64,000 bases of DNA from Clostridiales bacterium (GTDB lineage Bacteria; Bacillota_E; Sulfobacillia; Sulfobacillales; JAIMBI01), in the NCBI GenBank assembly GCA_027318915.1, contig DAHVOH010000003.1:25325-89324 (forward strand), read 5' to 3'. Numbering within the stretch: the first letter of the stretch is position 1; each line of letters opens with the position of its first letter. Positions 35,494 to 44,641 of this stretch are shown piece after piece. A model generated the notes under the pieces. It ran no database searches and was not told where the DNA came from. It worked only from the letters and a program-made list of their open reading frames with translations. The translations under genes were made by a program, and so were the position numbers.

Positions 35494-37191
35494 ATGGACG
35501 AAATGACCCGGGAGGTGGTTTTCCTGGAAAATCCAGGGCATAACAAGCTGCGCTTCATTCCGTTGGGCGGCGTCGGCGAGATTGGGAAGAATCTGGGGCT
35601 TCTGTGGGTGGGCGATGACATCATCGTCATGGACTGTGGACTGGCGTTTCCGGAGGAAGACATGCCGGGCGTGGACTTGGTGCTCCCGGACATGAGTTTT
35701 TTGGTCGAACATCAAAGCCGCCTGCGGGGCATCTTTCTCACCCATGGCCACGAGGACCACATCGGCTCGTTGCCCTACTTGCTCCGCGACGTGCAGGCCC
35801 CGGTTTATGGCAGCCTCCTGACCATGGGCATCGTCGATCTGAAAATCGGCGAGCATCGTCTGAGCCTGCCGCCGGGATCGCGCGTGGTGGCACCGGGCGA
35901 GCAGGTGCAGGCAGGCGGGATGACGGTGGAGTTCTATCGGGTCAACCACTCCATTCCGGACGCCATGGGCCTCATTGTCCGCACCGCCGCCGGCACCGTG
36001 GTGCACACCGGCGACTTCAAGTTTGACCACACGCCCGTGGACGGGCGGGTGGCTCAGTTTGAGCGGCTGGCCCGGGCCGGTGACGAGGGCGTGCGGCTCC
36101 TGCTGGCCGACAGCACCAATGCGGAGCGTCCCGGCTTCACCCCCTCGGAGCGCATGGTGGGCCAGGCTTTGGAGCGCATCATCCGCCATGCCGAAGGGCG
36201 CGTGTTGGTGGCGTCGTTTGCGAGTCACGTGCACCGCATCGCCCAGACCGTGGAGATTGCCGCGCGCTACGGCCGGAGAGTGGCGGTCGTGGGCCGCAGC
36301 ATGGAGAATGTGGTCGCCAAGGCCGTGGAGTTGGGATTTCTGACCTTCCCGCCCGGCGTCAAGCTGGAGGTGGAGGAGATTGCCCGGCAGCCTGCGGATC
36401 GGGTGCTGATCCTGACCACGGGGAGCCAGGGCGAGCCGATGTCCGCCTTGTCGCGCATGGCGTCGGCCGATCACCGCAAGGTAGAGATCATTCCCGGCGA
36501 CACCGTGGTCGTGGCTGCGTCCCCCATCCCCGGCAATGAGAAGCTGGTGGCCCGCATGATTGACGATCTGTATCGCCGCGGCGCGCAGGTCATTTACGGA
36601 GCGCCGATGGGCGTTCACGTCTCCGGCCACGCGGCTCAGGAAGAGTTGAAACTGATGCTGAACCTGGTGCGGCCCCAGTTCTTCGTGCCGGTGCACGGCG
36701 AATACCGCCACTTGATTCACCACGCGCGGCTGGCCCGCGAGGTGGGGATTGAGAGTGACCATATCTTCGTGGGCGAGAACGGCACGGTCTTTGAGCTGGG
36801 AGAAGGACAGGGCCGCATCGCCGGCCGGGTCACCTGGGGCAAGGTCTTGGTGGACGGGGTCGGCGTCGGTGATGTCGGGCACATCGTGCTCCGAGACCGC
36901 CGGCAACTGTCGCAGGACGGTGTGCTGATCGTGGTGGTGGGCATCGACTCCCAGTCGGGCGAATTGGTGTCCGGACCGGACGTGGTGTCGCGCGGGTTTG
37001 TGTACGTGCGGGAGTCGGAATCGCTCATGGACGAGGCGCGCGAACGCGTGCGCAGCGTGATCCAAGGCCTCGGCGAAGGCTACACCGAGTGGGCCACGAT
37101 CAAAGCGGCCGTCCGGGACGGGCTGGGAAAGCTCATGTACGAGCGAACCCGACGCCGACCGATGATTCTGCCCATTGTGATGGAAGTGTAG
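35494..37191 (+). CDS. rnjB: Ribonuclease J
   Basis: Metallo-beta-lactamase/beta-CASP RNase with endonuclease and 5'-3' exonuclease activity in mRNA and rRNA processing. IPLGGVGEIGKN, the metal motif LTHGHEDHIGSLP, HTGDFKFDHTPVDG, ADSTNAERPG, VGRSMENVV and the C-terminal domain are complete. ATG 35494 gives 565 aa with the expected short lead-in before LGGVGEIGKN; ATG 35431 would give 586 aa but lacks a ribosome-binding site. The dapA-rnj-tepA order matches rnjB (ymfA) of B. subtilis, so the B paralogue is inferred from synteny. Confidence 0.92.
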   Translation: MDEMTREVVFLENPGHNKLRFIPLGGVGEIGKNLGLLWVGDDIIVMDCGLAFPEEDMPGVDLVLPDMSFLVEHQSRLRGIFLTHGHEDHIGSLPYLLRDVQAPVYGSLLTMGIVDLKIGEHRLSLPPGSRVVAPGEQVQAGGMTVEFYRVNHSIPDAMGLIVRTAAGTVVHTGDFKFDHTPVDGRVAQFERLARAGDEGVRLLLADSTNAERPGFTPSERMVGQALERIIRHAEGRVLVASFASHVHRIAQTVEIAARYGRRVAVVGRSMENVVAKAVELGFLTFPPGVKLEVEEIARQPADRVLILTTGSQGEPMSALSRMASADHRKVEIIPGDTVVVAASPIPGNEKLVARMIDDLYRRGAQVIYGAPMGVHVSGHAAQEELKLMLNLVRPQFFVPVHGEYRHLIHHARLAREVGIESDHIFVGENGTVFELGEGQGRIAGRVTWGKVLVDGVGVGDVGHIVLRDRRQLSQDGVLIVVVGIDSQSGELVSGPDVVSRGFVYVRESESLMDEARERVRSVIQGLGEGYTEWATIKAAVRDGLGKLMYERTRRRPMILPIVMEV

Positions 37192-37249
37192 GCCCGCAGA
37201 CCAAGGCCCGCGGGGATCCCGGGCCGGTGGCCCGGAGCCGGCTCCAGCG

Positions 37250-37287
37250 GCAGGAGGTCGATGCGCACGGCGGCATCGGCCTCCTGC
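37250..37287 (+). terminator. 15-bp hairpin downstream of rnj
   Basis: Left arm gcaggaggtcgatgc (37250-37264) and right arm gcatcggcctcctgc (37273-37287) pair over all 15 positions with one G·U, 8-nt loop. It starts 58 nt after the rnj stop. Only a short pyrimidine run (ttc) follows, so it is not a canonical intrinsic terminator; it may end or protect the rnj mRNA. Confidence 0.5.
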
Positions 37288-37446
37288 TTCGTAGGCCACA
37301 GCGGATCCCCACTGGGCCCCTTGGCCCCGTCTCGACCCCTTTCACGCACCGCCCCGGCGGACCGCATGTGCTCTCGCGACCGCATCGGCGTGGGCGTCCT
37401 CGTCGGACGCGGCGCCCGCCAAAACCGTCGGCGGATCATTCCGGTC

Positions 37447-37483
37447 GGTCGGCGGGACGACAAAGGCGATCGTCCCGCCGGCC
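37447..37483. repeat. 14-bp inverted repeat in the rnj-tepA gap
   Basis: Arms ggtcggcgggacga (37447-37460) and tcgtcccgccggcc (37470-37483) pair over 14 positions with one G·U, 9-nt loop. It is the second long hairpin in this gap, with unrelated sequence to the first. Function unknown. Confidence 0.5.
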
Positions 37484-37801
37484 AGTCCGCGGTAGTCGCC
37501 GGGAGCCCTCTACCCGGAAGCCGCCGGGCCCGCGGGCCGGCGGTCCACCTGCCCGCCGGACGCACCCGGAAGGCGGCGCGCCCGGGTCAGCGCATCGCCC
37601 CGATTCTGCAGATCCCCAAGACGGGCCGGCGATCCGGACCCGCCACGTCCCCGGCGAAAGCCGACGGGCGGCTCCGTCGCGATGTTCCGCAGCTCACAGA
37701 GCCGGCGCGCCTGGGCACCCGAGACCGCCGGCCGGGGCGAGCCCGACAGCATGAAATCGCGCCCGGTTTCTCACACTACGGGGCACGAAGGAGGACCGCC
37801 G

Positions 37802-38575
37802 GTGAGCCAAAAGACGGCAGACCGTCCCGAATCGCGCGAGGCGGGAGCCAGCCGCTCCCGGGAGGACGATGGCGCCAGCAGCATCCACACGCTGGTGATT
37901 GTCGGCCAAATTGAGGGCCACATCATCCTGCCGTCGCAGAACAAGACCACAAAATATGAGCATGTGATTCCCCAGCTGGTGGCCATTGAGGAGGATCCGG
38001 CCATTGAGGGCCTACTGGTGATTCTCAATACGGTGGGCGGGGACGTGGAAGCCGGTTTGGCGCTGGCGGAGATGATTGCGAGCATGACCAAACCCACCGC
38101 TTCCTTGGTTCTGGGCGGTGGCCACTCCATCGGCGCCCCGGTGGCCGTCGCCGCCGACTACACATTCATCGCGCCCACCGCCACCATGACTATTCATCCC
38201 ATTCGGATGAACGGCCTCGTCATCGGCGTTCCCCAGACCTATGAATATTTGGACAAAATGCAGGACCGGGTGGTGGATTTCGTCGTCAACCACTCCCATG
38301 TCTCCGAAGCGCACTTTCGAGAACTCATGCTGAGGACCGGCGAGCTCGCCCGCGACGTCGGCACGGTGCTGGTCGGTCAGGACGCTGTCGATGCGGGATT
38401 GATCGACGTCGTGGGCGGAGTGGGGCCGGCCTTGGAAACGCTGCACGACATGGTGGACGCAACCCGCCCGCTTCGCCGCCCGCGGCACCGTCAGCCGCGG
38501 CGCGGACGCCGTGTCAGCACGGCCGCCGCCTCCGGGTCCGGCGCGGCGCCCACCGCGACCGGGGAGCTTTCGTGA
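37802..38575 (+). CDS. tepA: ClpP-like translocation-enhancing protein
   Basis: ClpP/crotonase-fold protease-like protein of the TepA (YmfB) family. Motifs [39 protein letters not shown] with the candidate nucleophile Ser, [18 protein letters not shown] and [12 protein letters not shown] match the family. GTG 37802 is 7 nt after AAGGAGG. 257 aa with a basic, Ala/Ser-rich C-terminal tail. Stands between rnj and ylzJ-spoIIIE as in B. subtilis. Confidence 0.92.
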   Translation: MSQKTADRPESREAGASRSREDDGASSIHTLVIVGQIEGHIILPSQNKTTKYEHVIPQLVAIEEDPAIEGLLVILNTVGGDVEAGLALAEMIASMTKPTASLVLGGGHSIGAPVAVAADYTFIAPTATMTIHPIRMNGLVIGVPQTYEYLDKMQDRVVDFVVNHSHVSEAHFRELMLRTGELARDVGTVLVGQDAVDAGLIDVVGGVGPALETLHDMVDATRPLRRPRHRQPRRGRRVSTAAASGSGAAPTATGELS

Positions 38576-38775
38576 TGCTGTATACGCCATTGCCCCCGGA
38601 AGACATTTGGGGCCCATTGATGGGGGATTTCGACAGCGTGCACTGGGACCGCCACGCCGACCGGCTGTGCCTCGCCCGATTGGGCCCCCGTGGCGAGCGT
38701 CGTCTGGAACGCCTATTCTCCACCAACCCCCGCGACTACCTGGACCCCCGGTTTCAACCGGGCACCTTGCTCTAG
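38575..38775 (+). CDS. ylzJ: YlzJ-like small protein
   Basis: A 66-aa protein beginning [14 protein letters not shown] and ending STNPRDYLDPRFQPG, the two conserved ends of YlzJ-like proteins. ATG 38575 overlaps the tepA stop (tgatg) with GGGGAG upstream. The tepA-ylzJ-spoIIIE position strengthens the call. Function unknown; the family is known only from genomics. Confidence 0.75.
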   Translation: MLYTPLPPEDIWGPLMGDFDSVHWDRHADRLCLARLGPRGERRLERLFSTNPRDYLDPRFQPGTLL

Positions 38776-38990
38776 GAGGATTCTGCCGCGGCCATCGGGG
38801 CCACCACCCCGACCCGGAGATCCGCGCTCCCGGACGGACGTTCCGCCTCCACGTCGCCGACCACCCGGCCCATCGACTAACGCCTGCGGCCGCTCCTGGC
38901 GAACCCGCCGCCACGACCGGGAGGAGCCCACTCACAGGAATCGGGGCGCTCCGGCCGGCTGGCGCATACACATCCCCAGGAGGCATGCCA

Positions 38991-39755
38991 GTGGGTCGGC
39001 TTGTCGTCTTGGGATTGATCCAGGGGCTGGCGGAGTTTCTGCCGGTAAGCTCGAGCGGGCATCTGCTGCTGGTCCGCCAGCTTTGGCACTGGGGGCCGGA
39101 GGGCCCATCCCTGGAGGTGCTCCTGCACGGGGCCACCCTCATCTCCGTGCTGGTGGCGATGCGCCGACGCGTGATGAGCCTGGGGCGGCGTTGGTGGGCG
39201 GGCGAACCTCTGGCGCGACGCCTGGTGTGGGCGGTGGTCGTGGCCACCGCGCCGGCGGCGGTGGTGGGAGCGGCGGGCGGCCACGCGCTGGCGGCTTGGC
39301 TCTTCCGGCCTCCTGTCGCCGCGGCGGGTTTCCTCGGTACAACCGCGCTGCTGGCGACCGCGCCGGCTCCCAAGCGCGGTCGGCGCGCGCTCGACGACGT
39401 GCGTCTGGCTGACGCCCTGCTGGTGGGTCTGGCCCAAGCGGCGGCCCTCTGCCCCGGCCTGTCTCGTTCCGGAGCCACCATGGCGGCGGCGCGATGGTGT
39501 GGCCTGCTGCCCGAAGCGGCCGCCGAACTCTCGTTCCTGATGGCCATTCCCATCACGGCCGGCGTGGTGGCAGTCTCGCTGCCCGCGGTCACCGCGTTCG
39601 GACCGGGCCTGGCCCTGGCCGCAATTGCGGCAAGCACGGCGGGCGTGATGGCGGTACAATGGGCGTTGCGGGGCATCCGCACCCAGCGCTGGTGGCGGGG
39701 CTTTGCCGGGTACACGTTGCTGATGGCGGTGCTGGCGGCTTCGGTCGGCCGCTAG
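38991..39755 (+). CDS. uppP: Undecaprenyl-diphosphatase (BacA/UppP)
   Basis: Integral membrane phosphatase recycling undecaprenyl diphosphate. Both signatures are present: LIQGLAEFLPVSSSGHLLLV and ALCPGLSRSGATMAAA, with about seven membrane segments. GTG 38991 is 7 nt from AGGAGG; ATG 38985 would overlap it. 254 aa. It is inserted between ylzJ and spoIIIE; a divergent paralogue lies at 50830-51672. Confidence 0.92.
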   Translation: MGRLVVLGLIQGLAEFLPVSSSGHLLLVRQLWHWGPEGPSLEVLLHGATLISVLVAMRRRVMSLGRRWWAGEPLARRLVWAVVVATAPAAVVGAAGGHALAAWLFRPPVAAAGFLGTTALLATAPAPKRGRRALDDVRLADALLVGLAQAAALCPGLSRSGATMAAARWCGLLPEAAAELSFLMAIPITAGVVAVSLPAVTAFGPGLALAAIAASTAGVMAVQWALRGIRTQRWWRGFAGYTLLMAVLAASVGR

Positions 39756-39779
39756 GGCACGGAGGGGGAAGAGGCGCGG

Positions 39780-41894
39780 GTGGCCCAGGGAACCCGACAG
39801 GAGATCCTCGGCATCATTCTGCTGGCGGCGGCCATCGTCGCTTATTTGGCTTTGGGCGGCCAGTCCGAGGGGGCCTTGGGCGGTCTTTTGGCTCACACGC
39901 TGTTTCACGCCTTCGGGTTCACGGCATGGTGGGTGCCGGCGCTGGTGGGCGGCTGGGGTCTGGAAAGCCTCTTGGGCCGTCCGGTCTGGATCACGCGCCC
40001 GCGCATCTGGGCGGTGCTGGGCGCGACGGCCCTGGTGGACGGGCTCGGCGGCTTGTACGGGCCCCGCGGCGCCGGCTATCTGGGCTATGGCGTGGGCCAC
40101 GGGCTGGCGCTGCTGGTGGGAAGCCCCGGTGCGGCCGTCCTCTTGGTCGCCGCCCTGCTGGCGGCGCTTCTGGTCATGACCGGCGGGAGCCTGGCGACGG
40201 CGGCTCGCCTCCTGGGGCAAGGCGTCAGGACCGGGGGGGCCTACACGGGAACCGGTGGGCTCAGGGCCGCGCGGCAACTTCGTGACTGGGTGTTCCCGGC
40301 CGAAGACCCGGAGCCGTTGCCGGCCGGCCCGACGGTTCCCGCCCCGGTGGAGCCCGATCCCCTCCCCATGCCGACGCCGCTCGAGCCGCCGACGCCGCCG
40401 GTCCGGGAGCGGCGGTCGTCCGCGCCTCAACCGGTCGAATCCGACCCGGTTCCGACGCCTGTCCCCCCAGAACCGGGCGCCTATCGCCTACCCTCCCTGG
40501 ACATTCTGACCCCGGCGGATCCGGCAGCCGCCGGGCGCGCGCCGGAGACGCGCGCGCGGGTGCTGCTGGAGACCCTCCGGCACTTCGGCATCGAGGCTCG
40601 ACTGGCCGAGGTGAGCCAAGGGCCGGCCGTCACACGATTTGAGCTGGTGCCGCCCCCCGGTGTCAAGGTGGCCCGGATTGTGAGCCTGGCCGATGACATT
40701 GCGTTGAGTCTAGCGGCTCGTGGCGTCCGTATGGAGGCCCCCATTCCCGGGAAAAGCGCCATCGGCATCGAAGTGCCCAACGAGGATGTGGCGTTGGTGC
40801 GGCTCCGGGAGGTCTTGGAGTCGCCGGTGTTCGCGCGCAGCCGCTCCGTCTTGACGGTCGCCCTCGGCAAAGACATCAGCGGTCAGCCGGTGGTGGCCGA
40901 ACTGGACGCCATGCCGCACCTGCTGGTGGCCGGCGCGACCGGATCCGGCAAGAGCGTCCTCATCAACGTCCTGATTGCGAGCCTGTTGTTTCGCGCCACC
41001 CCCGCCGAACTGCAGCTGCTGCTCATTGACCCGAAGGTGGTGGAACTGTCCAGCTTCAACGGCATTCCCCACTTGGTCACGCCGGTGGTGACCGATCCGA
41101 AGAAGGCCAGTCAGGCCCTTCGCTGGGCGGTGCGAGAAATGGAGCGCCGCTATCAGCTGTTTGCCGAAACCGGCGTCCGCGATCTGCGGCGCTACAATGC
41201 CGAGATGGGCCCGGAGGCCAGCCTGCCCTATGTGGTGGTGGTGATAGACGAGCTGGCGGACCTGATGATGGTGGCGCCGGTGGAGGTGGAGGAGTCGATT
41301 GCGCGTCTGGCCCAGATGGCCCGCGCGGCCGGCCTGCACCTGGTGGTGGCCACGCAGCGGCCGTCCGTCGACGTCATCACCGGCACCATCAAGGCCAACA
41401 TTCCCAGCCGCATCGCTTTTGCCGTTTCAAGCCAAGTGGACTCCCGGACCATCCTGGACGGGGCGGGAGCCGAGAAGCTTCTGGGGCGGGGGGACATGCT
41501 GTTTCATCCGGTGGGGGCCTCCAAACCGGTGCGTCTGCAGGGAGCCTTCGTCCAGGAGCAGGAATTGGAGAAGCTGGTGGCCGCCGTCCGGCAGATCCCG
41601 CAGGACAATCTCCCGGGACTCGACTTCACCATGGAGGATGCGGGCCCGGCGGTGACCGATACGGACAGTCTGTTTCAGGATGCGCTGCGGCTCGTGGTGG
41701 AAAGTCGGCAGGCCTCGGCCTCTTTGCTGCAGAGGCGCTTGCGGGTGGGCTACACGCGCGCCGCCCGCATCATCGACCAAATGGCGGAACGCGGCTATGT
41801 GGGGCCGCCGGACGGCGCCCGTCCGCGCGACGTCTACCTCTCCCTCGACCAGTTTGACCGCCTCTTCAACAATCACGAGTCGGACATCCCTTAA
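39780..41894 (+). CDS. spoIIIE: DNA translocase FtsK/SpoIIIE
   Basis: Hexameric dsDNA pump that moves the chromosome through the division or sporulation septum. Four N-terminal membrane segments (to about residue 150), a Pro-rich linker (about 180-240), then the motor with Walker [13 protein letters not shown] near 386, [14 protein letters not shown] (Walker B) and [20 protein letters not shown], and a C-terminal winged-helix gamma domain ([20 protein letters not shown]). GTG 39780 has GGAGGGGGA upstream. 704 aa. Directly precedes the sporulation genes yhbH-spoVR-prkA. Confidence 0.95.
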   Translation: MAQGTRQEILGIILLAAAIVAYLALGGQSEGALGGLLAHTLFHAFGFTAWWVPALVGGWGLESLLGRPVWITRPRIWAVLGATALVDGLGGLYGPRGAGYLGYGVGHGLALLVGSPGAAVLLVAALLAALLVMTGGSLATAARLLGQGVRTGGAYTGTGGLRAARQLRDWVFPAEDPEPLPAGPTVPAPVEPDPLPMPTPLEPPTPPVRERRSSAPQPVESDPVPTPVPPEPGAYRLPSLDILTPADPAAAGRAPETRARVLLETLRHFGIEARLAEVSQGPAVTRFELVPPPGVKVARIVSLADDIALSLAARGVRMEAPIPGKSAIGIEVPNEDVALVRLREVLESPVFARSRSVLTVALGKDISGQPVVAELDAMPHLLVAGATGSGKSVLINVLIASLLFRATPAELQLLLIDPKVVELSSFNGIPHLVTPVVTDPKKASQALRWAVREMERRYQLFAETGVRDLRRYNAEMGPEASLPYVVVVIDELADLMMVAPVEVEESIARLAQMARAAGLHLVVATQRPSVDVITGTIKANIPSRIAFAVSSQVDSRTILDGAGAEKLLGRGDMLFHPVGASKPVRLQGAFVQEQELEKLVAAVRQIPQDNLPGLDFTMEDAGPAVTDTDSLFQDALRLVVESRQASASLLQRRLRVGYTRAARIIDQMAERGYVGPPDGARPRDVYLSLDQFDRLFNNHESDIP

Positions 41895-42080
41895 AGAGCC
41901 GGCTTCCGGTCCCCGCCGGAGTCGTCCGCTGTCGGACCTTGTCCGGGGCACAAACTGCGCAAGTCCGGCGCTTGGGCGCATATCCTGTATCACTCTCTCT
42001 GCATGGGCTGGCAAGCCCCGACACGGGGGGACAGGAAGTGAAGGCCCAACACGCGGGCGCGCGGCCAGGGAGGTGGGACC

Positions 42081-43226
42081 ATGGCGCCGGAACCTTTGGA
42101 TTGGTCGCTGGAACGAAAAGGTTTGGTGGACCAGGCCCGGCATCTACGCCGGCTCCGGGAGGCCGTGCGCGAACGGCTGCCGGACCTGATCACCGAAGAG
42201 ACGCTGATTGCGAGCGACGGGCGACAGGTTATCCGCGTGCCGCTCAAGAGCCTGGACGAGTACAAGTTTCGCTATCACCCCTACAAAGGGGACCATGTCG
42301 GACAGGGACCGGGAGGCACCCAGCCCGGCGATGTGCTGGGCCGCGTGCCCAAGAGCGGAGACGCCGCGGGACGGGGCAAGGAAGCCGGCGACCGTCCGGG
42401 CGAGGACGTGTTCGAGGTGGAGATCAATGTCGATGACGTGGCGGCCCTCCTGTTTGATGAATTGGGCCTGCCGTACCTGCAGCCGAAGACGGAAGCCCGG
42501 CATCGCGAGCATACGGAAAGCTTCCGGGACATCAGCAAAGTCGGGCTAATGGGCAACTTGGACAAGCGGCGCACCCTTCGGGCCAACCTGCTCAAAAATG
42601 CCATGCAGGGCCTGCCGGCCGTGGGCGGCATCGGCCAGGACGACCTCCGCTACAAAACCTGGGTGCTGCGGGAGGAGCCCTCTCACGACGCGGTGGTCAT
42701 CGCCATGCGAGATGTGTCGGGGTCCATGGGCGACGCGAAGAAGTTCCTCGCCCGCACCTTCTTTTATTGGATGGTTCGGTTTCTGCGGACCCGCTACCGC
42801 CAGGTGGAGGTGGTCTACGTGGTGCACCACACCCATGCCCGCGAGGTGGACGAAGACACGTTCTTTCATCTCGGGGAGAGCGGCGGCACCAAAGTGTCCT
42901 CGGCGTACGAGCTGTGTCTCGACCTCATTCGACGCCGCTATCCCCCCCAGCACTGGAATATCTATCCTATCCACTTTTCTGACGGGGACAATTGGTCTGA
43001 TGCCGACAACCGGCGCACGGTGGAGCTGTTAACCGCCATCCTGCCGCATGTCAACGTCTTCGGCTATGGCGAGATCCGAGAGGGAGGCTATCACTCGACG
43101 CTGATGGCGGCGTTCTCGAAGGTGCGCCATCCGCGCTTTGAAACGCTGCTGATTGCCAACCGGCAGGACGTGTACCCGGCGCTCAAACGCTTTTTCCGCA
43201 AGACGCCGGAGGTGACGGGGCGATGA
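42081..43226 (+). CDS. yhbH: YhbH family sporulation protein (DUF444)
   Basis: DUF444 protein with a VWA-like domain: AMRDVSGSMGDAKKFLARTF carries a MIDAS-type DxSxS. HHTHAREVDEDTFFHLGESGGTK and PIHFSDGDNWSDAD follow the family. ATG 42081 is 7 nt after GGAGG. 381 aa. Usually encoded with prkA and spoVR, as here; in B. subtilis it is a sporulation gene. Shares ATGA with spoVR. Confidence 0.92.
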   Translation: MAPEPLDWSLERKGLVDQARHLRRLREAVRERLPDLITEETLIASDGRQVIRVPLKSLDEYKFRYHPYKGDHVGQGPGGTQPGDVLGRVPKSGDAAGRGKEAGDRPGEDVFEVEINVDDVAALLFDELGLPYLQPKTEARHREHTESFRDISKVGLMGNLDKRRTLRANLLKNAMQGLPAVGGIGQDDLRYKTWVLREEPSHDAVVIAMRDVSGSMGDAKKFLARTFFYWMVRFLRTRYRQVEVVYVVHHTHAREVDEDTFFHLGESGGTKVSSAYELCLDLIRRRYPPQHWNIYPIHFSDGDNWSDADNRRTVELLTAILPHVNVFGYGEIREGGYHSTLMAAFSKVRHPRFETLLIANRQDVYPALKRFFRKTPEVTGR

Positions 43227-44533
43227 CCACCAGGCCTGATGCCAAGACGATCTGGGAGGCGGCTCGGGCGCTCGGCCTCGATCCGTGGCCGGTGCAGTTT
43301 GAGTCCGTGCCCGCGCCCGTTCTCTACGAGTTTGCGGCCTACCTGATCCCGGGCCGGATGAGCCACTGGACGTACGGCAAAGCCTTTTGGTCGCTCAAGC
43401 TCCGCTACGACTACGGCTTGTCCAAGCTGTACGAGATGGTCATCAACAGCAATCCGGCGCTCGCCTTTTTGTTGGAAACCAACACGCCGCTGGAAGACGT
43501 CTTCGTGATGTCGCACGTCATGGGCCATGTGGATTTCTTCGCGCACAACCGCTGTTTTCGCGACACCCCGGTCAATATGCCGGACTTGGTGACCCGGCAC
43601 GCCGAGCGCATCCGCCAATATGAATTCACCTACGGTCAAGAGACGGTGGAGCGTCTGTTGGACGCCGCCCTGGCCCTGCAGGAGCATGTCGACCGGGACC
43701 CGGACCCCGAATCGGGCGGTTCGCGTCCCCAGGCGCTGCGGCCGGGAACCGGTCCGGACTTCTCCGATCTGGCCCCGGCGCGCGAGAGGCCCGGGACCCA
43801 CCGGGTTGCTGCCCAGGAACCGCGCTGGGACGTGCTGCGCTTCCTCCAGGAGCATTCCACGGAGTTGGAGGACTGGCAGCGCGATGTCCTGGCCATGGTG
43901 CGGAGCGAGATGCTGTATCTGTGGCCCCAGATCCGCACGAAAATTATGAATGAAGGGTGGGCCACCTACTGGCACACCCGGCTGTTGCGCATTCTGGAAC
44001 TGGATGACGCCGACAGCGTCAATTTCGCGCGGCTCCACAGCTCCGTGCTGCAGGCGCCGCGGTTCGGCATCAACCCGTACCTGCTCGGTTATCGGCTATT
44101 CGAACGCTTGGCGGAGGAAGGCGCCGACGCCCTGTTTCTGGCGCGCGAAGTGGATGACGACGTCTCCTTCATCCGCAACTATCTGGACGCCGACCTGGTT
44201 GACGAGCTGGACCTGTACACCTTCGGCCTGCACCAGGATCAGCTCGTGGTGGAAAGCACCGACTGGACGACGGTGCGGCAGCGGCTCGTGCAGGAACTGA
44301 CCCATGGCGGCATCCCCGTCATCCATGTGGATGACGGGGACTACAACCGGCGGGGTGAACTGTATCTGGTCCACTGGCATGAGGGGCGGGACCTGGATCT
44401 GCCGTATGCCGAACACACGCTGCACCACGTGCACCGGCTGTGGGGACGGCCTGTGCACCTGGAGACCCAACAGGACGGGCATCGCCTGGTGCTCACCTAC
44501 GACGGCCGGCTCAACAGCAAAGTTGTTCTCTGA
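43223..44533 (+). CDS. spoVR: SpoVR family stage V sporulation protein
   Basis: SpoVR-like protein involved in spore cortex formation. PVLYEFAAYLIPGRMSHWTYGKAFW, MSHVMGHVDFFAHNRCF and NEGWATYWHTRLLR are strongly diagnostic; H and E residues in these blocks look like metal ligands. ATG 43223 overlaps yhbH. 436 aa, close to the 468 aa of B. subtilis. An 11-bp inverted repeat separates it from prkA. Confidence 0.93.
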   Translation: MTTRPDAKTIWEAARALGLDPWPVQFESVPAPVLYEFAAYLIPGRMSHWTYGKAFWSLKLRYDYGLSKLYEMVINSNPALAFLLETNTPLEDVFVMSHVMGHVDFFAHNRCFRDTPVNMPDLVTRHAERIRQYEFTYGQETVERLLDAALALQEHVDRDPDPESGGSRPQALRPGTGPDFSDLAPARERPGTHRVAAQEPRWDVLRFLQEHSTELEDWQRDVLAMVRSEMLYLWPQIRTKIMNEGWATYWHTRLLRILELDDADSVNFARLHSSVLQAPRFGINPYLLGYRLFERLAEEGADALFLAREVDDDVSFIRNYLDADLVDELDLYTFGLHQDQLVVESTDWTTVRQRLVQELTHGGIPVIHVDDGDYNRRGELYLVHWHEGRDLDLPYAEHTLHHVHRLWGRPVHLETQQDGHRLVLTYDGRLNSKVVL

Positions 44534-44538
44534 CGCGT

Positions 44539-44588
44539 CGGCGAGGCGGGCACCATCCGCCCCTCGTCAGGGTCATGCCGCCTCGCCG
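44539..44588 (+). terminator. Long stem-loop between spoVR and prkA
   Basis: Perfect 11-bp arms CGGCGAGGCGG (44539-44549) and CCGCCTCGCCG (44578-44588) with a 28-nt loop that can fold further (GGGC/GCCC). It starts 5 nt after the spoVR stop and ends 53 nt before prkA. No T-tract; partial termination or processing is possible. Confidence 0.4.
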
Positions 44589-44641
44589 TTCGCAGAGCCG
44601 GTGTGCCCTCAACCACCAACCGAGCAAAGGAGGATCTCTCC

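Larger units (their letters stand above)
37192..37801. other. Structured gap between rnj and tepA
   Basis: 610 nt without a convincing gene. Two long hairpins (37250-37287 and 37447-37483) are described separately. Open frames on both strands read as Arg/Pro/Gly-rich shadow sequence. The tepA Shine-Dalgarno lies at 37788-37794; no clear sigma-A promoter pair was found. Confidence 0.5.

Noticed and set aside
37261..37914. 217-codon plus-strand frame with AGGAGG just before its ATG
   Set aside because: The AGGAGG is part of the 37250-37287 hairpin arm, only 3 nt from the ATG, and the product is Arg/Pro/Gly-rich shadow sequence overlapping the tepA start.
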